64,000 nucleotides of DNA from Leucobacter aridicollis (lineage in GTDB: Bacteria > Actinomycetota > Actinomycetes > Actinomycetales > Microbacteriaceae), in NCBI RefSeq assembly GCF_013409595.1, contig NZ_JACCBD010000001.1:2108001-2172000 (forward strand), read 5' to 3'. How positions within the stretch are numbered: the first letter of the stretch is position 1; each line of letters starts with the position of its first letter. Below are positions 19,937 through 28,162 of the stretch, in pieces. Position numbers and translations under genes: made by a program. The notes beneath the pieces are model-generated. The model was not told where the DNA came from. It saw only the letters and a list, made by a program, of their open reading frames with translations, and did no database searches.

Positions 19937-20898
19937 GCCGCCACCTTATTTCCGCCGCGCGAGCGGTCCCGGCCGAGCAGCCGCATAACGAGCGCGCCGA
20001 CGCCGGCGCACGCAAGAATCAACAGGACGAGCACGACGGACTGCGCAGCCGCGGTGCCGAAGAACCCGAACCGCATGAACTCCTGGTAGATCGCGAAGTC
20101 CATCGTCGCGCTCGAGAGGCCGGGGCCGCCGCGCGTGAGCACGTAGACCCAGGAGAACATGAACAGGAAGATCGAGATCACCTGGAAGATCATCCAGAGC
20201 ACCACCGCGTTGCGGATGCTCGGAACGGCGATGTGCCAGAACTCTCCCCAGAACCCAACGCCGTCGAGCCGGGCCGCCTCGAAGAGGTGCTTCGGGATCG
20301 CGCTGAGCGCAGAAGAGAAGATGAGCACGCCGGTACCGAATCCGGCCCACAGCACGAGCAGAATGATGACCGGCTTCACCATGGTTTCGTCGCTGAGCCA
20401 GGGACGCGCGAGCGAGCCGAGACCGACCGTCCGCAGCAGCGCGTTGACCGGGCCGTCGACCGACAGCAGCGCACGGAAGACGAGCGCGACGACCGCCGGC
20501 GACATGACCGCGGGCAGGAAGTAGACGGAGCGGAAGAAGCCCGAAGCCTTCACCTTCTCGCGGAGCATGAACGCGACGAGCAGCGGCGCGATCACCCAGA
20601 GTGGCAGGCCCAGCAGGTAGAAGAACTGGTTCCCAACGACCTGCCAGAACGCCGGGTCCGAGAACAGCTCGACATAGTTGTCGACCCCGTTGAACTCGGA
20701 GACGCCGCCCGGCTGCCAGTTAAAGAACGAGCGGTAGGCGATGTAGAGGAGAGGCGCGAAGAGGATCGCGGCTTCCAGCACAATCACGGGAATCAGCAGC
20801 ACCAGCGCAGAGCGCCCGCCGCCGAGCCCCGCCTGTACGCGGGAGTGTTTCTTGGAGCGCCCGCGCCCCTTCGGGGCCGTGCTGGCCGTGGCAGTCAT
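19933..20898 (-). CDS. ABC transporter permease, carbohydrate (CUT1, MalF-like) type
   Basis: The 321-residue protein starts with a basic cytoplasmic segment (GRGRSKKHSRVQ), has about six membrane helices and an EAA loop (EAARLDGVGFWGEFWHIAVP). It is the MalF-like partner of the following MalG-like gene. It starts 24 bases after the binding-protein stop, and its stop overlaps the start of the next gene. Confidence 0.9.
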   Translation of the reverse strand: MTATASTAPKGRGRSKKHSRVQAGLGGGRSALVLLIPVIVLEAAILFAPLLYIAYRSFFNWQPGGVSEFNGVDNYVELFSDPAFWQVVGNQFFYLLGLPLWVIAPLLVAFMLREKVKASGFFRSVYFLPAVMSPAVVALVFRALLSVDGPVNALLRTVGLGSLARPWLSDETMVKPVIILLVLWAGFGTGVLIFSSALSAIPKHLFEAARLDGVGFWGEFWHIAVPSIRNAVVLWMIFQVISIFLFMFSWVYVLTRGGPGLSSATMDFAIYQEFMRFGFFGTAAAQSVVLVLLILACAGVGALVMRLLGRDRSRGGNKVAA

Positions 20899-20922
20899 TC
20901 TCGCCTCTCCCCCCGGTGGCCG

Positions 20923-22227
20923 TTAGGCGCTCTTGTCGAAGGCGCGGATCGCCTGCTCGAGGAACTCGTCGCGGCTCAGCTTCCCGCTGACCAGCGGCCC
21001 GGCGTTGCGCTCGATGACCGCGAGCACCTCGAGCGGGTACGAGGAGAAGCCGGTGTGGTTCTCGTCGTTGACGATGAGCGGCACGAACACCTCTTGCATC
21101 GGGGTCTTCGCCTCGGCCGTGACCGCGTTGTTGTTTGGCACGACGTTCGCGACGTCCCAGAGGATCTGCTGCGCCTCGGCGCCGCCCATGAAGTTCACGA
21201 ACGCGTTCGCGGCCTCGGGCGACTTCGTCCACTTGGTGACGGACCAGCCGGCCTCGGCGCCAGCGTCGATGAGCGACTCGTACTTGGATTCGGGCACCTG
21301 CGGGAGGGGCATCACGGTCGTGCTCGGCTGATCGTTGTAGCCGGTCTCGGCGGTCGCGAGGCCACCGGTGGTGAACATCGCCGCGTCGCCCGCGTAGTAC
21401 TGATTGAACGCGTCGTCGTACATAGCGCGCCCGAGGCCCTCTTCGCCACCGAAGCAGCCGGCCTCGTTCATCTCGAGGATGCGGTCGACCGCCTGCCCGA
21501 AGAGCGGGTCGTCCATCTTCAGCTCGCCCTGGGTCCACTTCACGAGCGTCTGCTCATCCATCTGCTGGCTCGTGATCATGTACATAAGGGTTTCCATGAG
21601 GATCCCGTCCTGCCAGCCCGTCGCGAACGGCAGGATGCCCTTCGCGTCGAGCGCGGTGCAGGCGCCGAGGAGGCCGTCCCAGGTGGCGATGCTCTGCGGG
21701 TCGACGCCGCCCGCGGCGAACAGGTCCTGGTTCACGAGCAGGGCGTAGCCGTACGCGCCGGTCGGGAGGATGTAGAGGTTGCCATCGCTCGAGTAGTTGT
21801 CCTCGAGGTAGCGCAGGTCGCCCTCGATTGCGGGATCGATCGCGTCCTGCAGCGGGAAGAGCGAGTTGCGGTAGCTGTACGCCTGCGCGCCGCCGTACAT
21901 GGTGACGACGTCTGGGCCGCTCTTGGAAACGCCCGAGTTGCGCAGCTGGTCCCAGTACGTGCCGTACGGCATCGTGGTGAGCTCGATTTCGACCTGCGGG
22001 TACTGCTCATTGAACGCATCAATGATCTGGTCGTACGCCTTGTCGCCGTTCTCGTAGTTGTCGGGCAGGAACGTCCACACCTTGAGCGAGGTGTCTTCCT
22101 TCGGCACCTCCGAGAAGGTGAGGGTGTTTGCGGTGTCCGCGCCCCCGGCCTGGCAGCCGGTGAGCGCAATTGCCGCTGCAGCGAGGGCAGCAGCCCCGCC
22201 GAGCACGCGTGAACGAGTCGTTGTCAT
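20923..22227 (-). CDS. ABC transporter solute-binding lipoprotein (CUT1 type)
   Basis: The start is the ATG at 22227 (434 residues), because it gives a proper lipoprotein signal: MTTTRSRVLGG, a hydrophobic run and the lipobox ALTGC. The longer open frame upstream crosses into the preceding gene and is rejected. The mature part has the extracellular solute-binding protein family 1 layout (LKVWTFLPDNYENG, PDVVTMYGGAQAYSY, a central WQDGILMETL region and NAFVNFMGGAEAQQIL). It lies 19 bases after the second SAH-hydrolase-like gene. Ligand unknown. Confidence 0.92.
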   Translation of the reverse strand: MTTTRSRVLGGAAALAAAAIALTGCQAGGADTANTLTFSEVPKEDTSLKVWTFLPDNYENGDKAYDQIIDAFNEQYPQVEIELTTMPYGTYWDQLRNSGVSKSGPDVVTMYGGAQAYSYRNSLFPLQDAIDPAIEGDLRYLEDNYSSDGNLYILPTGAYGYALLVNQDLFAAGGVDPQSIATWDGLLGACTALDAKGILPFATGWQDGILMETLMYMITSQQMDEQTLVKWTQGELKMDDPLFGQAVDRILEMNEAGCFGGEEGLGRAMYDDAFNQYYAGDAAMFTTGGLATAETGYNDQPSTTVMPLPQVPESKYESLIDAGAEAGWSVTKWTKSPEAANAFVNFMGGAEAQQILWDVANVVPNNNAVTAEAKTPMQEVFVPLIVNDENHTGFSSYPLEVLAVIERNAGPLVSGKLSRDEFLEQAIRAFDKSA

Positions 22228-22246
22228 GAGTGTGGTGTCCTTTGTC

Positions 22247-23464
22247 TTACCAGGCACGCGCGGCTTCGCGCTGCCGATCTGTGAGGGATTCGAGGCTGCC
22301 GCCTGCGGCCTCGAGACGAATACGGGCGACTTCCTGCTCAATGTCTTCGGGCAGGTCGTAGACTCCCGGCTCCCAGTCCTTCGCGCCGGCGGCGAGCCGC
22401 TCGACCGCGAGAGCCTGGAGCGAGAGCGAGAGATCCATCACTTCGATGGGGTTTCCCTCGGCGTCGGCACAGTTCAGGCAGTCTCCCTCGGAAATGAGGT
22501 TGACAGTCCGGCCGGCGCGCGACGTGTAGGCGGTGACTGCGTGGCGCACGTGGCGCGCATCGCCGAGCCCGTGGAGGTAGTCCATCGGCATCTCGAAGTC
22601 GCCGCCGCCTGCGGTGCACAGGAACGCGCCCTCCGGCAGCAGCTCGACGTGCTCGGCGGTGACGGCGTCGGCGAGGCCAGTGCAGCTGAACACGACCTCG
22701 GCGGTCGCGGCAGCCTCGCGGAAGGCCGTCACCTCGTAGCCGTCGTGCAGCGCGCGCAGGGCGCGGATCGGGTCGATCTCGGAGACGATCACGCGGGCGC
22801 CGAGCGCCGCTGCGTACTTCGCGACCCCCATGCCGACCCAGCCATAGCCGACCACGACGACCCGGCGGCCGGCGAGCTGCAGATTCGTGATGTCGACGAA
22901 TGCCATGACGCAGGACTGGCCGGTGCCGTAGATGTTGTCGAAGAGGTACTTCGCGGCGGAGTCGTTGACGGCGATGACGGGAAGCTTAAGTTCGCCCTCC
23001 TCGTGCATCACGCGGAGGGGGCGGACGCCACTCGTCGTCTCCTCGGCTGCGCCGATCATCTTCGCGACAAGCTCGGGGTACTCGCGGTGCGCGAGTCGGG
23101 TCACCGAGGCGCCGTCGTCGATGAGGATGTCGAGGCCGGTCTCGAGGAAGTCGCGCGCGAGCTGCAGCTCCTCTGCCTCGGTCGCCTGGCTGTCAGCGAA
23201 CACGCTGAATCCCTGCTCGCGCAACGCCTCGACGACCTGCTGGTCGGTCGAGGACGCGTTGCAGTAGACGACGACCTCGGCGCCCGCGTCCCGGAGCGCG
23301 AGGGCGAGATTCGCGGTCTTCGGCTCGAGCACGAGGCTCACGCCGACGCGAAGCCCAGCGAGCGTCCCGGCACGCTTCACGCGCTCCGCGATCGCGCGCA
23401 GCACCGGCATGCTGCGGGCCGCCCAAATGATGCGCTCTGCGCCAGATCCGGTGGTGTCGATCAT
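22247..23464 (-). CDS. S-adenosylhomocysteinase-like protein lacking three family histidines
   Basis: The 405-residue protein is a Thermotoga/archaeal-type SAH hydrolase by length and by its C terminus (LTDRQREAARAW). The NAD fold is intact (GYGWVGMG near 207), and Lys172, Asp176 and Asn177 of the KYLFDN motif remain. However, the three histidines that in human SAHH are His55, His301 and His353 are replaced: Val45 in LVLEPKT, Gly287 in TAGGGD and Asn338 in EGNPIEVMD. Ordinary SAH hydrolysis is therefore doubtful. It overlaps the first paralogue by four bases (ATGA), so the two are made together and may form a mixed oligomer, or it acts on a different nucleoside. Confidence 0.85.
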   Translation of the reverse strand: MIDTTGSGAERIIWAARSMPVLRAIAERVKRAGTLAGLRVGVSLVLEPKTANLALALRDAGAEVVVYCNASSTDQQVVEALREQGFSVFADSQATEAEELQLARDFLETGLDILIDDGASVTRLAHREYPELVAKMIGAAEETTSGVRPLRVMHEEGELKLPVIAVNDSAAKYLFDNIYGTGQSCVMAFVDITNLQLAGRRVVVVGYGWVGMGVAKYAAALGARVIVSEIDPIRALRALHDGYEVTAFREAAATAEVVFSCTGLADAVTAEHVELLPEGAFLCTAGGGDFEMPMDYLHGLGDARHVRHAVTAYTSRAGRTVNLISEGDCLNCADAEGNPIEVMDLSLSLQALAVERLAAGAKDWEPGVYDLPEDIEQEVARIRLEAAGGSLESLTDRQREAARAW

Positions 23465-24738
23465 GCTGCGCCCCCCTCTTCCATGCGTGCGGTGTGATCG
23501 TCGCGCTGGTCGGCGCGGAGCTCGTCGAGGGTGATCCCGTACGAGGCAAGCTTTGCGATGGCGATCGAGTCGTCGAGTGCCTTCGGCAGGATGTGCACGC
23601 CAGGCTCGAGTTCCGTCGACGCGAGGTGGTGCACGCCCAGTCCCTGGACGGCGAACGTCAGATCCATCACCTCGACCGGGTGGCCGCTGCCGCCCGCGAT
23701 GTTCACGAGCGCGCCGCCGGCCAGGACGTGAAGGTCCCGATCCCCGACCGTGTAGCTCGTGATGCCCGGGCGCGACTCGAACACGTTGGAGGCCGCGGCC
23801 GCGAGGGCCTCGGTGTCGACCTCGAGGTCGTGGTGCCCGGCGTTGCCGAGTACGACGTCGTGCGCGAGGTACTGGATGTCTGCCTCGCCGATCGCGCGCA
23901 TGCCGCCGGTCGCGGTGATGATCGCCTCGGCCTGCGGGAAGATCTCCGCGCGGGATCCAACAGTGTGCCCGTCGGTGTGCGCTTCAAGCGCGCGCACCGG
24001 ATCGACTTCCGCGACAAACGTTCGCGCGCCCATCGCCTTCGCGTACAGCGCGAGGCCCTTGCCAACGTAGCCGTAGCCGACCACGGCGATCCGCGCGCCA
24101 GCGATCTGACGGTTCGTGAGGCGCAGCAGAGCCTGCAACGTGGTCTGCCCGGTCGCGTAGCGGTTGTCGAACAGGTGCTTGCAGCGCGCGTCGTTCGCGG
24201 TGAGCGCGGGGAACGGCAGGTTGCCGGCAGCCGACATCGCCTGCAGGCGCGCGGTTCCGGTCGTCGTCTCCTCCGAGACGCCCTTGAGCTTCGCGAACAC
24301 ATCTGGCCGGTGCTCCGCGGTACGCATGGTGAGCTCGGCGCCGTCGTCGATGATGTAGTCGGGCTCGCAGTCCGCGGCGGCCTTGAGCTCGAGCTCCCAG
24401 CTGTCGTAGTCTCCCCCGGCGTCCGCGACGACTGTCATGCCGCGCTCACGAAGCGCGGCGACGACCGACGCGTCGGTGGTGCGCGGGTTGCTTCCGGCCG
24501 CGATGACCTCGGCGCCCGCGTCGGCGAGTACCGTCGCGAGGAATGCGGTCTTCGCCTCGAGATGCACGACAACGGCGACGCGCTTGCCGCGCAACGAACC
24601 GTCGTTCACCGCTTCCCGCACGTACCCGTCGAGGACCGGCGAGTGCGTGCGCACCCACTCGATTCGGGCGGCGCCGTCGCGCGCGAGCGCAGCGGTCCTG
24701 TCCTCTGCGTCAGCTGTCTGATTCGCCTCTTGCGCCAT
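23461..24738 (-). CDS. ahcY-like: S-adenosylhomocysteinase (or S-inosylhomocysteinase)-like, Thermotoga/archaeal type
   Basis: SAH hydrolases use bound NAD to split nucleosidyl-homocysteine into homocysteine and the nucleoside. In this 425-residue paralogue the key residues are present: His59 in VVHLEAKT, Asp131/132 in IIDDG, EETTTG at 156-161, Lys187/Asp191/Asn192, the NAD loop GYGYVGKG, His302 in NAGHHD and His353 in GHPVEVMD. The SNPxSTQDD substrate loop is altered to SNPRTTDAS. In methanogens an enzyme of this type prefers S-inosylhomocysteine made by a deaminase; a deaminase-like amidohydrolase is in the same operon. First gene of the operon, behind a LacI-type operator. Confidence 0.85.
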   Translation of the reverse strand: MAQEANQTADAEDRTAALARDGAARIEWVRTHSPVLDGYVREAVNDGSLRGKRVAVVVHLEAKTAFLATVLADAGAEVIAAGSNPRTTDASVVAALRERGMTVVADAGGDYDSWELELKAAADCEPDYIIDDGAELTMRTAEHRPDVFAKLKGVSEETTTGTARLQAMSAAGNLPFPALTANDARCKHLFDNRYATGQTTLQALLRLTNRQIAGARIAVVGYGYVGKGLALYAKAMGARTFVAEVDPVRALEAHTDGHTVGSRAEIFPQAEAIITATGGMRAIGEADIQYLAHDVVLGNAGHHDLEVDTEALAAAASNVFESRPGITSYTVGDRDLHVLAGGALVNIAGGSGHPVEVMDLTFAVQGLGVHHLASTELEPGVHILPKALDDSIAIAKLASYGITLDELRADQRDDHTARMEEGGAA

Positions 24739-24783
24739 ACGTCCCCCAACCCTCCGGCCATCCGAAGATCGTCAACGAAAAGT

Positions 24784-24811
24784 ATCTTAGCGCTTAGATC
24801 GTTGTCGTCAA
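24784..24811 (-). promoter_or_regulatory. Promoter with overlapping LacI-type operator for the SAH-hydrolase/ABC operon
   Basis: On the minus strand TTGACG (24811-24806) and TAAGAT (24789-24784) are separated by 16 bases, a good housekeeping promoter. The palindrome ATCTTAGCGCTTAGAT at 24784-24799 (plus strand), with one symmetric mismatch pair and the AGCGCT centre typical of LacI-family operators, covers the -10 box and part of the spacer. A repressor bound here would block polymerase. The first gene begins 46 bases downstream. Confidence 0.75.
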
Positions 24812-24897
24812 AGGCAAGTGACGTCGCGTGACGTGTGCTACACGCCGCCGAGAGTCGACGGGGCGGAGCGAGGATCCACGGCCGGCCCGCGCCGAAA

Positions 24898-25941
24898 CTA
24901 GCTGGCCGCGGCCTCCGGGATCGGGCAGCCGCACGTCTCCCCGACGACGAGCTCGCCCGCAAACACGAGGTGCGCGCCCTGCGGCCCCGGCGCGTCGCCG
25001 CCGGCCTGGGACGCCGTGCCGATCTCTTCCAGCATGTCAAAAGCCCGCTCGGCGAGCCGCTCCATCGGCACCCTGACCGTCGTGAGTCGCACCCTGCCGA
25101 GCAGCGCCTCGCGGATCCCGTCGAACCCGACAAGGGCGAGATCCTCAGGGATCCGCGCGCCCACCGCCGCGGCCGCCCGCAGCACGGCGAGCGCCTGCTC
25201 GTCGGTCGTCGCAAAGATCGCCTCGGGCCAGTCACCGCCCTCGAGGATCTCGCGCACGTCTGCTTCGACCTGCACCCTGTCGAACGAGCTGCGGTAGACG
25301 CGGCCCTCGGTCGGCAAGCCAGCCTCGGTCATGGCCTGTTCCCAGCCCTGCACGCGGAGGCTCGCCGGGTCCCCGGCGTGGGTGCCAGCAAGGCACAGGA
25401 TGTCGGTGAATCCGTGGCCGATGAGGTGCTCGACCGCGAGCTTCGCGCCGGCGTGATCGTCGAATCGCACGCTCGGGGCCGTCACACCCTCAGGCACTGA
25501 GTGGATGAAGACGAACGGCACGTCGGCGGGAATCTCGTCGCCCTGCGCGACGCTCATCGTGAAGATGCCGCGCGCCCGCAGATCGGAGAAGCCCGAGATG
25601 TAGTGGGCGGAGATCTCGCCGTCGTACCCCGTGTTTCCGAGCATCGTCAGGAAGCCACGCTTCCGCCCCTCCGCCTCGAAGCAGCGTGAGAGTTCGCCGA
25701 AGAAGCCGTTCGCGGTGTCGGGCACGATCAACCCGACGAGGTTCGAGCGCCCGGCGCTCAACGCCCCCGCGATCGGGTTGCGCCGGTACCCCAGCTCCTC
25801 GATCGCCTTCTCAACGCGCTCGCGCGTCGCCGGCGCCACAGCCCGCGGCCCGTTGTTCACGACGTAGCTGACGACCGCGGTCGAGGTGCCCGCCTTCGCT
25901 GCTACGTCGGCGAGCGTCGGGCGGCGTGAAGAGGAACCCAT
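24898..25941 (-). CDS. LacI-family transcriptional regulator
   Basis: The N-terminal helix-turn-helix (PTLADVAAKAGTSTAVVSYVVNN) and hinge (ELGYRRNPIAGALSAGRSNLVGLIVPD) are standard, followed by a periplasmic-binding-protein-like effector domain with GFDG near the end. About 347 residues from the ATG at 25941; a GTG at 25947 would add two. The C terminus is unusual in carrying a Cys-x-Cys pair (GETCGCPIPEA). It lies immediately upstream of the SAH-hydrolase/ABC operon in the same orientation, and the palindrome in the gap between them is its most likely binding site. Effector unknown, probably the imported compound or a product of it. Confidence 0.92.
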   Translation of the reverse strand: MGSSSRRPTLADVAAKAGTSTAVVSYVVNNGPRAVAPATRERVEKAIEELGYRRNPIAGALSAGRSNLVGLIVPDTANGFFGELSRCFEAEGRKRGFLTMLGNTGYDGEISAHYISGFSDLRARGIFTMSVAQGDEIPADVPFVFIHSVPEGVTAPSVRFDDHAGAKLAVEHLIGHGFTDILCLAGTHAGDPASLRVQGWEQAMTEAGLPTEGRVYRSSFDRVQVEADVREILEGGDWPEAIFATTDEQALAVLRAAAAVGARIPEDLALVGFDGIREALLGRVRLTTVRVPMERLAERAFDMLEEIGTASQAGGDAPGPQGAHLVFAGELVVGETCGCPIPEAAAS

Positions 25942-26040
25942 GGTCACTCATTGTAGGGGTGCCTGCCGCCGCCACGCCCGCCTGCCCGGACACGCGGGCG
26001 ACGACGCGAATCCCCGGCAAGGCCTGGCAAGATTGTAGGC

Positions 26041-26571
26041 ATGACACTTACCGCTGCAGCAGATGGTTCGGCACTCGGCAACCCAGGACCCGCAGGCTGG
26101 GCATGGGTGATCGACGAGGATCGCTGGCGGGCCGGCGGCTGGCCGCGCGCGACGAACAACCAGGGCGAGCTCATGGCGGTGCTTGACCTGCTGCACGCGA
26201 CGGCGGAGGTGACCGAGCCGCTGCTGGTGCAGTGCGACAGCCAGTACGTCATCAACTCGGTGACGCAGTGGATGCCGGGGTGGAAGCGTCGCGGGTGGCG
26301 CAAGGCCGACGGTAAGCCAGTGCTCAATCGCGAGCTCCTCGAGGCGCTCGACGCGGCGCTCGTCGGGCGCGACGTGAAGTTCGAGTGGGTGAAGGGGCAC
26401 GCCGGGCACCCGCTGAACGAAGCCGCGGACGACCGGGCGCGCTGGGCCGCGGAGGCGTACCAGCGCGGCGTCGAGCCGGATCGCGGACCCGGGTTCACGG
26501 GTGCCGGCCCCACCCCCGAAGTGCAGGTGCAGAGCGCCGCGGCGAAGCAGGCGCCCCCGACGCTCTTCTAG
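26041..26571 (+). CDS. rnhA: Ribonuclease HI
   Basis: RNase HI cuts RNA in RNA-DNA hybrids. The four metal-binding acids are visible: Asp8 (AAADGSALGNPGPAGW), Glu43 (NNQGELMAVLDLL), Asp66 (VQCDSQYVINSV) and Asp130 (HPLNEAADDRAR); the basic WKRRGWRKADGKPVLNRELLEAL handle region is also present. The 176-residue length includes a C-terminal extension of about 35 polar residues. Start ATG at 26041. Divergent from the LacI-type regulator. Confidence 0.95.
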   Translation: MTLTAAADGSALGNPGPAGWAWVIDEDRWRAGGWPRATNNQGELMAVLDLLHATAEVTEPLLVQCDSQYVINSVTQWMPGWKRRGWRKADGKPVLNRELLEALDAALVGRDVKFEWVKGHAGHPLNEAADDRARWAAEAYQRGVEPDRGPGFTGAGPTPEVQVQSAAAKQAPPTLF

Positions 26572-26577
26572 CCGCCG

Positions 26578-26610
26578 TGGGCAGGAGGTACCTTCGGGTA
26601 CCTTTGCCCT
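26578..26610. terminator. Bidirectional terminator hairpin with UUCG tetraloop
   Basis: GGTACC at 26587-26592 and 26597-26602 flank TTCG, giving a C(UUCG)G tetraloop, one of the most stable RNA loops. Outer GGGCA and TGCCC extend the stem past an internal mismatch. It lies between the converging rnhA and zinc-ribbon genes and can serve both. Confidence 0.75.
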
Positions 26611-26616
26611 GCGCGG

Positions 26617-26913
26617 CTAGCGCCCGCGCCAGCAGTGCGCGTGGATGTGACGCCTGTCGCGTACGGCGACCTCGTCGCCAAACAGGTGATCGGCAGGCCA
26701 CGCGACGACGTGCGCCTGCCCAACGGGTACGTCAGTGCCGCATTCCGGGCAACGATACGCCTTCTCGGCGCGGTGCGCGGGGATATCGCGCACGAACCAT
26801 TCACGTCCGCCAACGAACTCTTTGCGGGCGCCGCCGTACGCGAGCCTGGTCACGTCGCGCTGTGGCGACTGGGCGGCTCGCTGATACTTATTCGGTCCGC
26901 GACTGCGCGCCAC
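26617..26913 (-). CDS. Small conserved actinobacterial zinc-ribbon protein (often labelled ATP/GTP-binding)
   Basis: The 98-residue basic protein has a CPECG pair at about residues 55-58 and a second ligand set HIHAHCW near the C terminus, so it probably binds one zinc ion. The N terminus is rich in Arg and Lys. There is no P-loop, so the usual database label of ATP/GTP-binding is not supported by the sequence. GTG start at 26913, three bases after the stop of the secreted protein gene. Function unknown. Confidence 0.75.
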   Translation of the reverse strand: MARSRGPNKYQRAAQSPQRDVTRLAYGGARKEFVGGREWFVRDIPAHRAEKAYRCPECGTDVPVGQAHVVAWPADHLFGDEVAVRDRRHIHAHCWRGR

Positions 26914-26916
26914 CGG

Positions 26917-27537
26917 TTACCACCAGTGGTTGGCTGTCCAGAACTCGTACGCGCCAGCCCAGCTTCCGTACCGATCGGTTGCGTAGCCGTTCGCCCAGCG
27001 GAGGTTATCGACGGGGTTGTAGCCGCTGCCGGGAACCTTGCTGCACGGCAGCGCCTGGATCAGACCGCACGCTCCCGATGACGGGTTCGTCGCGTTCGGG
27101 TTCCAGCCGCTCTCCTTCTGCGCGATGAAGTCCACGTAGCTCCAGTCGCTTTCCGCGATACCGGCCGCGGCCATCCACTCGGCCGGCGACCCGCCGCCCT
27201 CGAAGCGCGGAAGTGCTGCCGGGGCCTGCACCGCGTCCTGCGCGGTATCGGTTCCGGTGTCAGTCTTTTCTGGCTCCGGCTTGGGTTCGGGCTTCGGGTC
27301 CGGCAGCTTCTCGATCGGCACCTCGGGCAGGACGAAATCGTCAGCCGGGTTATCGTTCGGCACGAACTCCTGGTACAGCCGCTCGTTCAGGGCGGCCGGA
27401 ATAACCTCGGCGTTCGCGTCAGTCAGAGTCATCGGCGCAACAGCGGCGCCGCCGAGGAGTACAGCGACGGCAGCGACCGCAAGCGGCGCTCGCATGCGCA
27501 TCCAGGGACGGGTGGGGCGTGTTGTCTGAGTACTCAC
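26917..27537 (-). CDS. Secreted lytic-transglycosylase-like protein (aggregation-promoting-factor/Rpf-like C terminus)
   Basis: The 206-residue protein has a basic start, a hydrophobic signal segment (APLAVAAVAVLLGGAAVAP) and a likely signal peptidase site after ANA. A Pro/Glu/Lys-rich linker (PKPEPKPEPEKTD) leads to a lysozyme-like domain of about 75 residues: FIAQKESGWNPNATNPSSG, with Glu as the probable catalytic residue, CGLIQALPC and a terminal WANGYATDRYGSW segment ending NHWW. It should act on peptidoglycan outside the membrane. A GTG start lies just downstream of TATAAG, so the message may have little or no leader. Confidence 0.85.
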   Translation of the reverse strand: MSTQTTRPTRPWMRMRAPLAVAAVAVLLGGAAVAPMTLTDANAEVIPAALNERLYQEFVPNDNPADDFVLPEVPIEKLPDPKPEPKPEPEKTDTGTDTAQDAVQAPAALPRFEGGGSPAEWMAAAGIAESDWSYVDFIAQKESGWNPNATNPSSGACGLIQALPCSKVPGSGYNPVDNLRWANGYATDRYGSWAGAYEFWTANHWW

Positions 27538-27595
27538 AATGTAACGATCTTATATCAGGGCTGCTGGGAAGCCAAGGACGAACAAATCGGGGGGG

Positions 27596-28162
27596 TCAGC
27601 GCGTGGACAGAATGATGTCGACGAGCGAGTCAAGTAGCGCATCGACCTGCGCCTCGTCGTAGCCGCGCCACTCGGGGTGGAAGACGACCTCGCGCACCTC
27701 GCCGGGCGTCACCGAGATCTCACGGTTTGCAAACATCGCACCGATGCGGTCGAGGAAGGCGTCGACCTGTGAGCGCCGGTACCCGAGCGCGAAGATCCCG
27801 CGCCGACGGAACCGCTTTCCGCGCGGGCGACCGATCCGGCCCCGGACGTCGGATAGCAGGCTCCGCGCCTCGCGCCACCACTCATCCTCGCCCTGTTCGC
27901 GAACGACGGCCCGCCGCTCACGCTCGAAGAAGACGTCCTCAAGGCGATCCAACGCGGCATCGACGTGCCGGGGCGAGTATCCCTTACGCTGCATCTTGAA
28001 CGCGAGACTGCGCACGTCATCTGCGGTGAGGCTCGGAGCCCCGCCCTCCTCGTAGGCTGAACGCGCGCGGTCGAGGAACTCATCGACCTGCTGCGGCTTG
28101 TAGCCGCGCTCGCGCCCCGAGGTCAGCGGGAACGGGCTTTCATTCTCTGCACCGTGACTCAC
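27596..28162 (-). CDS. Small DivIVA-like protein with four GY-x4-VD-x2-LD motifs
   Basis: The 188-residue protein repeats the DivIVA membrane-binding motif four times: RGYKPQQVDEFLDRA, KGYSPRHVDAALDRL, LGYRRSQVDAFLDRI and RGYDEAQVDALLDSL. DivIVA proteins normally have this motif once, followed by a long coiled coil; here there is almost no coiled coil, and a basic linker (RGRIGRPRGKRFRRR) splits the two pairs. The repeated motif could let one molecule contact several membrane patches or partners. It overlaps cdsA by four bases (GTGA), linking it to phospholipid synthesis. Confidence 0.8.
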   Translation of the reverse strand: MSHGAENESPFPLTSGRERGYKPQQVDEFLDRARSAYEEGGAPSLTADDVRSLAFKMQRKGYSPRHVDAALDRLEDVFFERERRAVVREQGEDEWWREARSLLSDVRGRIGRPRGKRFRRRGIFALGYRRSQVDAFLDRIGAMFANREISVTPGEVREVVFHPEWRGYDEAQVDALLDSLVDIILSTR

